Shown here piece after piece: positions 8,919-16,564 of a DNA stretch of 64,000 bases (position 1 is its first letter; the number at the start of each line of letters is the position of its first letter). The stretch is from Streptococcus pseudopneumoniae (GTDB lineage Bacteria; Bacillota; Bacilli; Lactobacillales; Streptococcaceae): NCBI RefSeq assembly GCF_001070715.1, contig NZ_JVRR01000137.1:43263-107262 (forward strand), read 5' to 3'. Both the position numbers and the translations under genes were made by a program. Below the pieces are notes generated by a model. It did not search any database. It worked only from the letters and a program-made list of their open reading frames with translations, and was not told the origin of the DNA.

Positions 8919-9233
8919 ATGGAACTTAAATTTGTGATTCCCAACATGGAAAAAACATTCGGCAATTTAGAATTTGCTGGCGAGGATAAAGTCGTTCAGC
9001 GAAGAATCAACGGACGGCTAACTGTCTTATCAAGAAGCTATAATCTCTATTCTGATGTTCAAAGAGCAGATGATATTGTGGTGGTGCTTCCTGCTGAAGC
9101 TGGCGAAAAACATTTCGGCTTTGAGGAACGTGTGAAGTTAGTCAATCCACGTATTACCGCAGAGGGCTACAAAATCGGCACTCGTGGTTTTACAAATTAC
9201 CTTTTACATGCTGACGACATGATAAAAGAATAA
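8919..9233 (+). CDS. Tn916 Orf23, YdcP/DUF961-family protein
   Basis: This 104-residue small protein is the first sizeable conserved gene of the Tn916 transfer operon. It resembles the YdcP protein of ICEBs1 and the following Orf22, so the two are old duplicates (both hold the pattern F-G-x-L-x-F and a D-D-I/M motif near the end). In ICEBs1 the homologues HelP/YdcP aid DNA unwinding or replication of the element; the role here is inferred. It has an AGAAAGGATAGG ribosome binding site and is spaced 15 bases from Orf22. Confidence 0.85.
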   Translation: MELKFVIPNMEKTFGNLEFAGEDKVVQRRINGRLTVLSRSYNLYSDVQRADDIVVVLPAEAGEKHFGFEERVKLVNPRITAEGYKIGTRGFTNYLLHADDMIKE

Positions 9234-9248
9234 AGAAAGAGAGGAAAA

Positions 9249-9635
9249 ATGATGAGATTAGCAAATGGCATTGTATTAGATAAAGACACGACTTTTGGAG
9301 AATTGAAATTCTCTGCTCTACGTCGTGAAGTGAGAATCCAAAATGAAGACGGGTCGGTTTCAGATGAAATCAAGGAACGTACCTATGACTTAAAATCCAA
9401 AGGACAAGGACGCATGATTCAAGTAAGTATTCCTGCCAGCGTGCCTTTGAAAGAGTTTGATTATAACGCACGGGTGGAACTTATCAATCCCATTGCGGAC
9501 ACCGTTGCTACTGCCACCTATCAAGGAGCAGATGTTGACTGGTATATCAAGGCAGACGATATTGTGCTGACAAAGGATTCTAGTTCATTCAAAGCTCAAC
9601 CACAAGCAAAGAAAGAACCGACACAAGACAAATAG
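9249..9635 (+). CDS. Tn916 Orf22, DUF961-family (HelP-like) protein
   Basis: The 128-residue paralogue of Orf23 has the core LANGIVLDKDTTFGELKFSALRREVR and the ending DVDWYIKADDIVL, followed by a short charged tail. DUF961 proteins such as HelP of ICEBs1 help a helicase move during element replication; this is family knowledge and not shown here. It sits between orf23 and the coupling-protein gene in one operon. Confidence 0.85.
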   Translation: MMRLANGIVLDKDTTFGELKFSALRREVRIQNEDGSVSDEIKERTYDLKSKGQGRMIQVSIPASVPLKEFDYNARVELINPIADTVATATYQGADVDWYIKADDIVLTKDSSSFKAQPQAKKEPTQDK

Positions 9636-9663
9636 TCGCTAGGTAGAAAGGAGACTTTTTCGC

Positions 9664-11049
9664 ATGAAACAGCGTGGTAAAAGGATTCGCCCATCTGGTA
9701 AAGATTTAGTCTTTCATTTTACGATAGCGTCACTCCTGCCTGTTTTCCTGCTGGTTGTCGGACTGTTTCATGTGAAGACAATCCAGCAGATCAACTGGCA
9801 GGATTTTAACCTATCACAAGCAGATAAGATTGACATTCCCTATTTAATTATCAGTTTCAGTGTCGCAATTCTTATCTGCTTGCTGGTAGCGTTTGTATTC
9901 AAACGGGTTCGCTATGATACGGTTAAACAACTTTACCACCGTCAAAAACTGGCAAAGATGATACTTGAAAACAAGTGGTATGAATCTGAACAGGTCAAAA
10001 CAGAGGGTTTCTTTAAAGATAGTGCTGGTCGTACAAAGGAAAAGATAACCTACTTCCCTAAAATGTATTATCGACTTAAAAATGGCTTGATACAGATACG
10101 GGTGGAAATCACGCTGGGAAAATATCAAGACCAACTCTTACACTTGGAAAAGAAATTAGAGAGTGGCTTGTACTGTGAGCTGACGGATAAAGAGTTAAAG
10201 GATTCCTATGTGGAATATACTTTGCTCTATGACACCATAGCCAGTCGTATTTCTATTGATGAAGTAGAAGCTAAAGATGGTAAACTTCGCTTAATGAAAA
10301 ACGTATGGTGGGAATATGATAAGCTCCCTCATATGTTGATTGCTGGTGGTACAGGTGGCGGTAAAACTTACTTTATACTGACACTGATTGAAGCCTTGCT
10401 TCATACAGATTCAAAACTGTATATTCTTGACCCGAAAAATGCTGACCTTGCGGACTTAGGTTCTGTGATGGCAAATGTCTACTATAGAAAAGAAGACTTG
10501 CTTTCTTGCATTGAAACATTCTATGAAGAAATGATGAAACGTAGTGAGGAAATGAAGCAGATGAAGAACTATAAGACTGGCAAAAATTATGCTTACTTAG
10601 GTCTCCCGGCACACTTCTTAATCTTTGATGAATACGTCGCTTTCATGGAAATGCTGGGAACAAAAGAAAACACCGCAGTTATGAATAAGCTGAAACAGAT
10701 TGTCATGTTAGGTCGTCAAGCTGGCTTCTTTCTAATACTGGCTTGTCAACGTCCAGACGCAAAATATTTAGGCGACGGAATCCGTGATCAGTTTAATTTC
10801 AGAGTGGCTTTAGGTCGTATGTCTGAAATGGGCTATGGCATGATGTTTGGCAGTGACGTACAAAAGGATTTCTTCTTAAAGCGAATCAAAGGTCGTGGCT
10901 ATGTTGATGTAGGAACAAGTGTCATATCAGAGTTTTATACTCCCCTTGTACCAAAAGGATATGATTTCTTGGAGGAAATTAAAAAGTTATCCAACAGCAG
11001 ACAGTCCACGCAGGCGACGTGCGAAGCGGAAGTCGCAGGTGTGGACTGA
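9664..11049 (+). CDS. Tn916 Orf21, FtsK/SpoIIIE-type coupling ATPase
   Basis: The 461-residue protein has two N-terminal membrane helices (about residues 20-40 and 58-78). Its ATPase domain carries Walker A GGTGGGKTYF and Walker B HFLIFDEY, with a downstream LACQRPDAKYL segment. It is the TcpA-like coupling protein that brings the relaxase-bound strand to the conjugation pore at the cell membrane. Length and order match Tn916 orf21. The oriT region follows directly. Confidence 0.95.
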   Translation: MKQRGKRIRPSGKDLVFHFTIASLLPVFLLVVGLFHVKTIQQINWQDFNLSQADKIDIPYLIISFSVAILICLLVAFVFKRVRYDTVKQLYHRQKLAKMILENKWYESEQVKTEGFFKDSAGRTKEKITYFPKMYYRLKNGLIQIRVEITLGKYQDQLLHLEKKLESGLYCELTDKELKDSYVEYTLLYDTIASRISIDEVEAKDGKLRLMKNVWWEYDKLPHMLIAGGTGGGKTYFILTLIEALLHTDSKLYILDPKNADLADLGSVMANVYYRKEDLLSCIETFYEEMMKRSEEMKQMKNYKTGKNYAYLGLPAHFLIFDEYVAFMEMLGTKENTAVMNKLKQIVMLGRQAGFFLILACQRPDAKYLGDGIRDQFNFRVALGRMSEMGYGMMFGSDVQKDFFLKRIKGRGYVDVGTSVISEFYTPLVPKGYDFLEEIKKLSNSRQSTQATCEAEVAGVD

Positions 11050-11057
11050 TCTTGCTG

Positions 11058-11112
11058 GCTGGTGTGGCAATAGCCACGCCAGCACTTAACCCCCCGTATC
11101 TAACAGGGGGGT
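11058..11112. other. oriT region of the Tn916-like element
   Basis: Two dyads lie between orf21 and orf20, where Tn916 oriT is known to be: GCTGGTGTGGC/GCCACGCCAGC (11058-11083, one mismatch) and ACCCCCC-N10-GGGGGGT (11089-11112). The second is the hallmark G/C hairpin. Orf20 nicks here, as established for Tn916. Confidence 0.8.
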
Positions 11113-11226
11113 ACAAATCGACAGGAAACAGTCAAAAAAACATTAGAAAATCCTTTGGTTACAAGGGATTTACAAAATTTCAGCGTATGTCAAATGGGCT
11201 TTAAAAGTTGACATACGCCTTTTTGA

Positions 11227-12645
11227 TTGGAGGGATTTTTACTGAATGAACAAACTTGGTTACAGCATTTAAAAGAAAAACGCTTGGCTTATGGACTATC
11301 TCAAAACCGTTTAGCTGTTGCGACTGGTATTACAAGGCAGTATCTAAGCGATATTGAAACAGGAAAAGTCAAGCCATCAGAGGATTTACAGCAGTCCCTT
11401 TGGGAAGCTCTGGAACGCTTCAATCCCGACGCTCCCCTTGAAATGCTGTTTGATTATGTAAGGATTCGCTTTCCGACAACAGACGTACAGCAGGTGGTCG
11501 AAAACATCTTACAACTGAAACTGTCCTATTTTCTTCATGAGGACTATGGTTTCTATTCTTATTCAGAGCATTATGCTTTAGGCGACATATTCGTCCTTTG
11601 CTCCCATGAACTGGACAAAGGAGTTCTGGTGGAATTGAAAGGTCGTGGGTGCAGACAATTTGAAAGCTATCTTCTGGCACAACAAAGAAGCTGGTATGAG
11701 TTCTTTATGGACGTTTTGGTGGCTGGCGGTGTGATGAAACGCCTTGACCTTGCCATTAACGATAAGACAGGGATTTTGAATATCCCTGTACTCACTGAAA
11801 AGTGCCAACAGGAAGAATGTATCTCCGTCTTCCGCAGTTTTAAAAGCTATCGCAGTGGCGAACTGGTACGCAAAGAGGAAAAGGAATGTATGGGAAACAC
11901 CCTCTATATCGGTTCATTACAAAGTGAAGTTTATTTCTGTATCTATGAAAAGGACTACGAGCAGTACAAGAAAAATGATATTCCCATTGAAGACGCAGAA
12001 GTAAAAAACCGTTTTGAGATTCGATTGAAAAATGAGCGTGCCTATTATGCAGTCCGTGATTTACTCGTCTATGACAATCCAGAGCATACCGCCTTTAAAA
12101 TTATCAATCGGTATATCCGTTTTGTAGATAAAGACGATTCCAAACCTCGTTCTGATTGGAAACTGAATGAAGAATGGGCTTGGTTTATTGGGAACAATCG
12201 TGAACGATTAAAACTAACCACAAAACCAGAGCCTTACTCCTTCCAAAGGACGCTGAACTGGCTATCTCATCAAGTTGCCCCGACCTTAAAGGTTGCGATT
12301 AAACTTGATGAAATCAACCAGACGCAGGTTGTAAAAGACATTCTCGACCATGCGAAACTGACAGACCGACACAAGCAGATTTTGAAGCAACAGTCAGTAA
12401 AAGAACAGGACGTGATAACAACAAAAAAAGGATATCTGTCAACCATACCAGTTGACAGATATCCAAAAAAAGATATAATGGGAGATAAGACGGTTCGTGT
12501 TCGTGCTGACTTGCACCATATCATAAAAATCGAAACAGCAAAGAATGGCGGAAACGTAAAAGAAGTTATGGAAATAAGACTTAGAAGCAAACTTAAGAGT
12601 GTGTTGATAGTGCATTATCTTAAAATTTTGTATAATAGGAATTGA
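11227..12645 (+). CDS. Tn916 Orf20 relaxase (MobT/Rep_trans type) with a foreign C-terminal extension
   Basis: The TTG start at 11227 is the usual one for this family. An Xre-like HTH (residues about 18-45, YGLSQNRLAVATGITRQYLSDIETG) precedes a Rep_trans-type relaxase domain. The Tn916-like part runs to about residue 400 (ending DVITTKK). From 12430 the frame enters the erm(B) insert and adds about 70 residues containing MGDKTVRVRADLHHIIKIETAKNGG, which resembles the small RHH-like protein found upstream of erm(B) on plasmids. The relaxase is therefore nearly complete, with an unusual tail. Known Tn6002-type elements also carry the insert at orf20. Confidence 0.85.
   Translation: MEGFLLNEQTWLQHLKEKRLAYGLSQNRLAVATGITRQYLSDIETGKVKPSEDLQQSLWEALERFNPDAPLEMLFDYVRIRFPTTDVQQVVENILQLKLSYFLHEDYGFYSYSEHYALGDIFVLCSHELDKGVLVELKGRGCRQFESYLLAQQRSWYEFFMDVLVAGGVMKRLDLAINDKTGILNIPVLTEKCQQEECISVFRSFKSYRSGELVRKEEKECMGNTLYIGSLQSEVYFCIYEKDYEQYKKNDIPIEDAEVKNRFEIRLKNERAYYAVRDLLVYDNPEHTAFKIINRYIRFVDKDDSKPRSDWKLNEEWAWFIGNNRERLKLTTKPEPYSFQRTLNWLSHQVAPTLKVAIKLDEINQTQVVKDILDHAKLTDRHKQILKQQSVKEQDVITTKKGYLSTIPVDRYPKKDIMGDKTVRVRADLHHIIKIETAKNGGNVKEVMEIRLRSKLKSVLIVHYLKILYNRN
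12430..12464. repeat. Left copy of the inverted repeat bounding the erm(B) segment
   Basis: This 35-bp sequence is itself a palindrome (arms GGATATCTGTCAAC and GTTGACAGATATCC around CATACCA). Its right 27 bases recur inverted at 13832-13858 with no mismatch. The two mark the limits of the erm(B) part of the insert. Confidence 0.75.
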
Positions 12646-12901
12646 AGTTAAATTAGATGCTAAAAATTTGTAATTAAGAAGGAGGGATTCGTCATGTTGG
12701 TATTCCAAATGCGTAATGTAGATAAAACATCTACTGTTTTGAAACAGACTAAAAACAGTGATTACGCAGATAAATAAATACGTTAGATTAATTCCTACCA
12801 GTGACTAATCTTATGACTTTTTAAACAGATAACTAAAATTACAAACAAATCGTTTAACTTCTGTATTTGTTTATAGATGTAATCACTTCAGGAGAGATTA
12901 C
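12604..12901 (+). promoter_or_regulatory. erm(B) promoter and translational attenuator region
   Basis: TATAAT lies at 12631-12636. After it come the leader peptide gene and about 120 bases of self-complementary sequence that can hide or free the erm(B) ribosome binding site. Macrolide-stalled leader translation is the established induction mechanism for erm(B). Confidence 0.7.
12694..12777 (+). CDS. ermBL: erm(B) leader peptide
   Basis: The 27-residue peptide MLVFQMRNVDKTSTVLK... follows a GGAGGG site and sits upstream of erm(B). Its length and sequence match the ErmBL leader that stalls the ribosome with erythromycin. It is intact, so inducible expression is expected. Confidence 0.9.
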   Translation: MLVFQMRNVDKTSTVLKQTKNSDYADK

Positions 12902-13639
12902 ATGAACAAAAATATAAAATATTCTCAAAACTTTTTAACGAGTGAAAAAGTACTCAACCAAATAATAAAACAATTGAATTTAAAAGAAACCGATACCGTT
13001 TACGAAATTGGAACAGGTAAAGGGCATTTAACGACGAAACTGGCTAAAATAAGTAAACAGGTAACGTCTATTGAATTAGACAGTCATCTATTCAACTTAT
13101 CGTCAGAAAAATTAAAACTGAATACTCGTGTCACTTTAATTCACCAAGATATTCTACAGTTTCAATTCCCTAACAAACAGAGGTATAAAATTGTTGGGAA
13201 TATTCCTTACCATTTAAGCACACAAATTATTAAAAAAGTGGTTTTTGAAAGCCGTGCGTCTGACATCTATCTGATTGTTGAAGAAGGATTCTACAAGCGT
13301 ACCTTGGATATTCACCGAACACTAGGGTTGCTCTTGCACACTCAAGTCTCGATTCAGCAATTGCTTAAGCTGCCAGCGGAATGCTTTCATCCTAAACCAA
13401 AAGTAAACAGTGTCTTAATAAAACTTACCCGCCATACCACAGATGTTCCAGATAAATATTGGAAGCTATATACGTACTTTGTTTCAAAATGGGTCAATCG
13501 AGAATATCGTCAACTGTTTACTAAAAATCAGTTTCATCAAGCAATGAAACACGCCAAAGTAAACAATTTAAGTACCATTACTTATGAGCAAGTATTGTCT
13601 ATTTTTAATAGTTATCTATTATTTAACGGGAGGAAATAA
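12902..13639 (+). CDS. erm(B): 23S rRNA adenine-N6-methyltransferase Erm(B)
   Basis: The 245-residue enzyme dimethylates A2058 of 23S rRNA, giving macrolide, lincosamide and streptogramin B resistance. The SAM-binding motif is [15 protein letters not shown] and the catalytic motif is NIPYHLS. Length and sequence match Erm(B) with no break. It lies between the leader peptide and a short ORF typical of the erm(B) downstream region. Confidence 0.98.
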   Translation: MNKNIKYSQNFLTSEKVLNQIIKQLNLKETDTVYEIGTGKGHLTTKLAKISKQVTSIELDSHLFNLSSEKLKLNTRVTLIHQDILQFQFPNKQRYKIVGNIPYHLSTQIIKKVVFESRASDIYLIVEEGFYKRTLDIHRTLGLLLHTQVSIQQLLKLPAECFHPKPKVNSVLIKLTRHTTDVPDKYWKLYTYFVSKWVNREYRQLFTKNQFHQAMKHAKVNNLSTITYEQVLSIFNSYLLFNGRK

Positions 13640-13643
13640 TTCT

Positions 13644-13775
13644 ATGAGTCGCTTTTTTAAATTTGGAAAGTTACACGTTACTAAAGGGAATGGAGATAAA
13701 TTATTAGATATACTACTGACAGCTTCCAAGAAGCTAAAGAGGTCCCTAGCGCCTACGGGGAATTTGTATCGATAA
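13644..13775 (+). CDS. Short ORF directly downstream of erm(B)
   Basis: A 43-codon frame (MSRFFKFGKLHVTKGNGDKL...) starts five bases after the erm(B) stop behind the ribosome binding site GGGAGG. It is usually found after erm(B) on plasmids and transposons and seems to be a truncated relic. Its last codons run into the following hairpin. No function is known to me. Confidence 0.5.
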   Translation: MSRFFKFGKLHVTKGNGDKLLDILLTASKKLKRSLAPTGNLYR

Positions 13776-13807
13776 GGGGTACAAATTCCCACTAAGCGCT
13801 CGGGACC
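13741..13807 (+). terminator. Large hairpin downstream of erm(B)
   Basis: A long interrupted stem forms from GGTCCC, AGCGC and GGGAATTTGTA on the left and TACAAATTCCC, GCGCT and GGGACC on the right. It lacks a strong T-run, so it may be a processing or attenuation structure as much as a terminator. Confidence 0.55.
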
Positions 13808-13831
13808 CCTTGTAGGAAAATGTCCTAAGTG

Positions 13832-13858
13832 GGATATCTGTCAACTGGTATGGTTGAC
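13832..13858. repeat. Right copy of the inverted repeat bounding the erm(B) segment
   Basis: The 27 bases match the reverse complement of 12438-12464 exactly. Together with the left copy they flank leader, erm(B) and the small ORF. Confidence 0.75.
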
Positions 13859-13895
13859 TAAAAATACTTCCTACGAAAATGTAGGGGGTATTTTT

Positions 13896-15143
13896 TTACG
13901 AAAAAATACAATCGATTCTTAAAAAGAAAAATTTTTGATTGGCAAAACCATAACAAGTTCGTTTTAGGGTTTTGATTTTGCGATTGATGCCTTCTAAAGG
14001 ACCATTAGAGTATTCAAATTTAGCGCTATTTAAGACATATTTTCTGTTTTGACGAAGGGTTTGAATAGCAGTATCCATTTCTGTATTGGTTTTTTGGTAG
14101 TCTAAGATGGTTGACTCTAGTAATTCACTATTGCGCTCGTTTAGGGCTTTCGTGATATCTTGGTAAGTTTGGTATACTTCAGCGAACTTGGAAAATTTAC
14201 TAGTAATGAGATCAACAGCATTTTGGCGAGTCATATATTGTTTAACGCCGCGAAGAAAAACTACTTCTTCAGGGTGAAGATCTTCAGCTTTTTTATGGAA
14301 TAGCTTCCAATGTGACTTCATAATTTTATATTCTTGGCTCTGTTTATCAAGTTGCTTTAGGATAGAGATACGACAATTGTCCAAAGCGCGACCAGCTAAT
14401 TGTACAAGGTGGAAGCGATCAATAATGATATTGGCATTAGGGAAAAGGCGATAGATAAAACTTTGATATTGAGCATTTAAATCAATTACAACTGATTGAA
14501 CGCATTCGCGTTCGGCTTTTGAATAACGACTTTCAAAATAATCAACAATGGTAGGTGATAGACGATCCTGTAACTTTGTGACAATTTGGTGGGTTTCAGC
14601 GTCACAACAGATAAAGGACATCACAGACTTAATTGAACGAAACTCGTCAAAACATAGATGCTTAGGCAACTTAGCCACACGATAGTGTGGTTCCATGCGC
14701 TCTAAGATTGTTCGACGAACACTGCTAGGAGAGCAGTGACACATTTCAGCAATAAGCTGACCAGATAAGCCTTTACGAGCTAAAAGCATGATTTGATTTT
14801 TGAGATCACTGGATAAGGTTTGATTTTCTTTGGTTAAATTAGTAATAGCACCAAAAGTAGTATGGCATGATTTACATTTATAGCGTTGTTTACGAAGCTC
14901 TAGTTCATATCTTCTCCCATTTAAACTTGCCAGTCGTACATGAGTTTTGCGAAAGCCATCCTTATTAACTGTGGGAAAGCCACAGTTACGACAACGATTA
15001 ATCGGATAAGAAAGAGTAGCTGTTATTAGCGTTATATACTCTTTAACAGAATCGTTGTTGTGTTCAGCTTCTTCAACAGAAATAATTTTAATATTTTTAT
15101 CTTTAATTCCAAGAATATTTAGGATAGAATCATTATGGGACAT
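13896..15143 (-). CDS. ISL3-family transposase
   Basis: The 415-residue protein has an N-terminal zinc ribbon (CRNCGFPT...CKSCHTTFG), an HTH region (GQLIAEMCHCSPSSVRRTI) and a DDE transposase core (CFDEFRS, VIDLNAQYQSF, FEYSNGPLEGINRKIKTLKR). These mark the ISL3 family. The frame is intact and ends QKFFFLRIDCIFS, a normal length. It is in opposite orientation to erm(B) and lies just outside the 27-bp inverted repeats. I could not find convincing terminal repeats, so the IS limits are not given. It was probably carried in with erm(B). Confidence 0.85.
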   Translation of the reverse strand: MSHNDSILNILGIKDKNIKIISVEEAEHNNDSVKEYITLITATLSYPINRCRNCGFPTVNKDGFRKTHVRLASLNGRRYELELRKQRYKCKSCHTTFGAITNLTKENQTLSSDLKNQIMLLARKGLSGQLIAEMCHCSPSSVRRTILERMEPHYRVAKLPKHLCFDEFRSIKSVMSFICCDAETHQIVTKLQDRLSPTIVDYFESRYSKAERECVQSVVIDLNAQYQSFIYRLFPNANIIIDRFHLVQLAGRALDNCRISILKQLDKQSQEYKIMKSHWKLFHKKAEDLHPEEVVFLRGVKQYMTRQNAVDLITSKFSKFAEVYQTYQDITKALNERNSELLESTILDYQKTNTEMDTAIQTLRQNRKYVLNSAKFEYSNGPLEGINRKIKTLKRTCYGFANQKFFFLRIDCIFS

Positions 15144-15322
15144 TTGTTTAACCTTCTTTCATGATTTTTGTGGTGAATTGATTGTATAACGAGGGGACAG
15201 CAAATGTCCTCTTTTTTGTATAAAAAAATCTGGCATGGAATCTCTATCCATACCAGAAAGTGTATACCCCAAAAAAATAACTTAAATACAAATTCACTGC
15301 ATACAGAAAGGAGAACATTTTT
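15144..15322. other. Junction of the insert with the Tn916 backbone upstream of orf19
   Basis: The stretch contains a short hairpin GAGGGGACAGCAAATGTCCTC and returns to Tn916 sequence before orf19. No gene is seen. Confidence 0.4.
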
Positions 15323-15544
15323 ATGAATTTTGGACAAAACCTTTATAACTGGTTTCTATCAAATGCTCAATCACTGGTACTTTTAGCAATCGTTGTAATT
15401 GGCTTGTATCTTGGCTTCAAGCGTGAGTTTAGTAAACTGATTGGCTTTCTCATCATTGCGATTATTGCGGTGGGCTTGGTGTTCAACGCTGCTGGAGTAA
15501 AAGACATTTTATTAGAGCTATTTAATCGCATTATCGGTGCTTAA
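15323..15544 (+). CDS. Tn916 Orf19, small membrane transfer protein
   Basis: This 73-residue protein has two predicted transmembrane helices (about residues 15-33 and 38-58). It corresponds in size, sequence type and place to Orf19 of Tn916, a small TcpD-like/VirB3-like conjugation component. It has a GAAAGGAGA ribosome binding site. Its exact role is not established. Confidence 0.85.
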   Translation: MNFGQNLYNWFLSNAQSLVLLAIVVIGLYLGFKREFSKLIGFLIIAIIAVGLVFNAAGVKDILLELFNRIIGA

Positions 15545-15660
15545 ATTAAACCGTTATTTTGTGGAATATAAGTGGTTTTCTTATGTTCCGCAAAAGAATG
15601 GTACACCAAACGAAGTGCGGTAGGGATTTTTGAATCTCTACAAAGAAAGGACGTGAACAC

Positions 15661-16158
15661 ATGGACGATATGCAAGTCTATATTGCCAACTTAGGTAAAT
15701 ACAATGAAGGAGAATTAGTCGGTGCTTGGTTTACCTTTCCCATTGATTTTGAAGAAGTCAAAGAGAAAATCGGCTTGAATGATGAATACGAGGAATACGC
15801 CATTCACGATTATGAGTTACCCTTTACGGTTGACGAATACACTTCTATTGGCGAACTCAATCGCCTATGGGAAATGGTATCGGAGTTGCCAGAGGAACTA
15901 CAATCCGAGCTATCTGCTCTGCTCACTCATTTTTCAAGTATTGAGGAACTAAGCGAACATCAAGAGGATATTATCATTCACTCGGATTGTGATGATATGG
16001 CAGATGTCGCACGTTACTACATTGAAGAAACTGGAGTATTGGGCGAAGTGCCAACCAGTCTTCAAAACTATATTGATTACGAATCCTATGGTCGTGATTT
16101 AGAAATTTCGGGAACTTTTATCACAACCAATTATGGGATTTTTGAAATCGTCTATTGA
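15661..16158 (+). CDS. ardA: Antirestriction protein ArdA (Tn916 Orf18)
   Basis: The 165-residue, very acidic protein mimics DNA and blocks type I restriction enzymes when the element enters a new cell. The family pattern is seen in MQVYIANLGKYNEGELVGAWFTFP and later DCDDMADVARYYIEETG. Length is as in Tn916. It is an interesting neighbour here, since the host element carries its own restriction systems (type II and type IV), against which ArdA is not expected to work. Confidence 0.95.
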   Translation: MDDMQVYIANLGKYNEGELVGAWFTFPIDFEEVKEKIGLNDEYEEYAIHDYELPFTVDEYTSIGELNRLWEMVSELPEELQSELSALLTHFSSIEELSEHQEDIIIHSDCDDMADVARYYIEETGVLGEVPTSLQNYIDYESYGRDLEISGTFITTNYGIFEIVY

Positions 16159-16171
16159 AAGGATTGATTCT

Positions 16172-16564
16172 ATGAAGAAAATACGAAGCTATACCAGTAT
16201 TTGGTCTGTTGAGAAAGTGCTGTACTCCATCAACGATTTTAGACTTCCGTTTCCCATAACCTTTACGCAAATGACGTGGTTTGTCGTGTCACTGTTTGCG
16301 GTTATGATACTTGGCAACTTGCCACCTCTTTCCATGATTGAGGGAGCATTTCTCAAATATTTTGGAATTCCTGTGGCTTTCACATGGTTTATGTCTACAA
16401 AAACCTTTGATGGTAAAAAGCCTTATGGATTTTTGAAGTCTGTCATTGCTTATGCACTGCGACCAAAGCTGACCTATGCAGGGAAAAAAGTAACCCTTGG
16501 CAGAAACCAGCCACAAGAAGCCATTACGACAGTTAGGAGTGAATTTTATGGCATATCCAATTAA
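16172..16564 (+). CDS. Tn916 Orf17, TcpE-like membrane protein
   Basis: About 130 residues with two hydrophobic helices near residues 33-52 and 60-76. It belongs to the TcpE family of conjugation membrane proteins. The frame extends upstream to 16133, but the ATG at 16172 has a GAAAGGA site. It overlaps the start of orf16 by 17 bases. Confidence 0.85.
   Translation: MKKIRSYTSIWSVEKVLYSINDFRLPFPITFTQMTWFVVSLFAVMILGNLPPLSMIEGAFLKYFGIPVAFTWFMSTKTFDGKKPYGFLKSVIAYALRPKLTYAGKKVTLGRNQPQEAITTVRSEFYGISN

Noticed and set aside
9664..11049. Orf21 as a chromosomal FtsK
   Set aside because: It is much shorter, has the Tn916 gene order around it and lacks the gamma domain.
12270..12590. Minus-strand frame opposite the end of orf20
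   Set aside because: Shadow of orf20 and its tail; no ribosome binding site.
13862..15260. Terminal inverted repeats for the ISL3 element
   Set aside because: GGGGTATTTTTTT-like and ATACCCCAAAAAAA-like sequences are near each end, but alignment is weak and no target duplication is visible.
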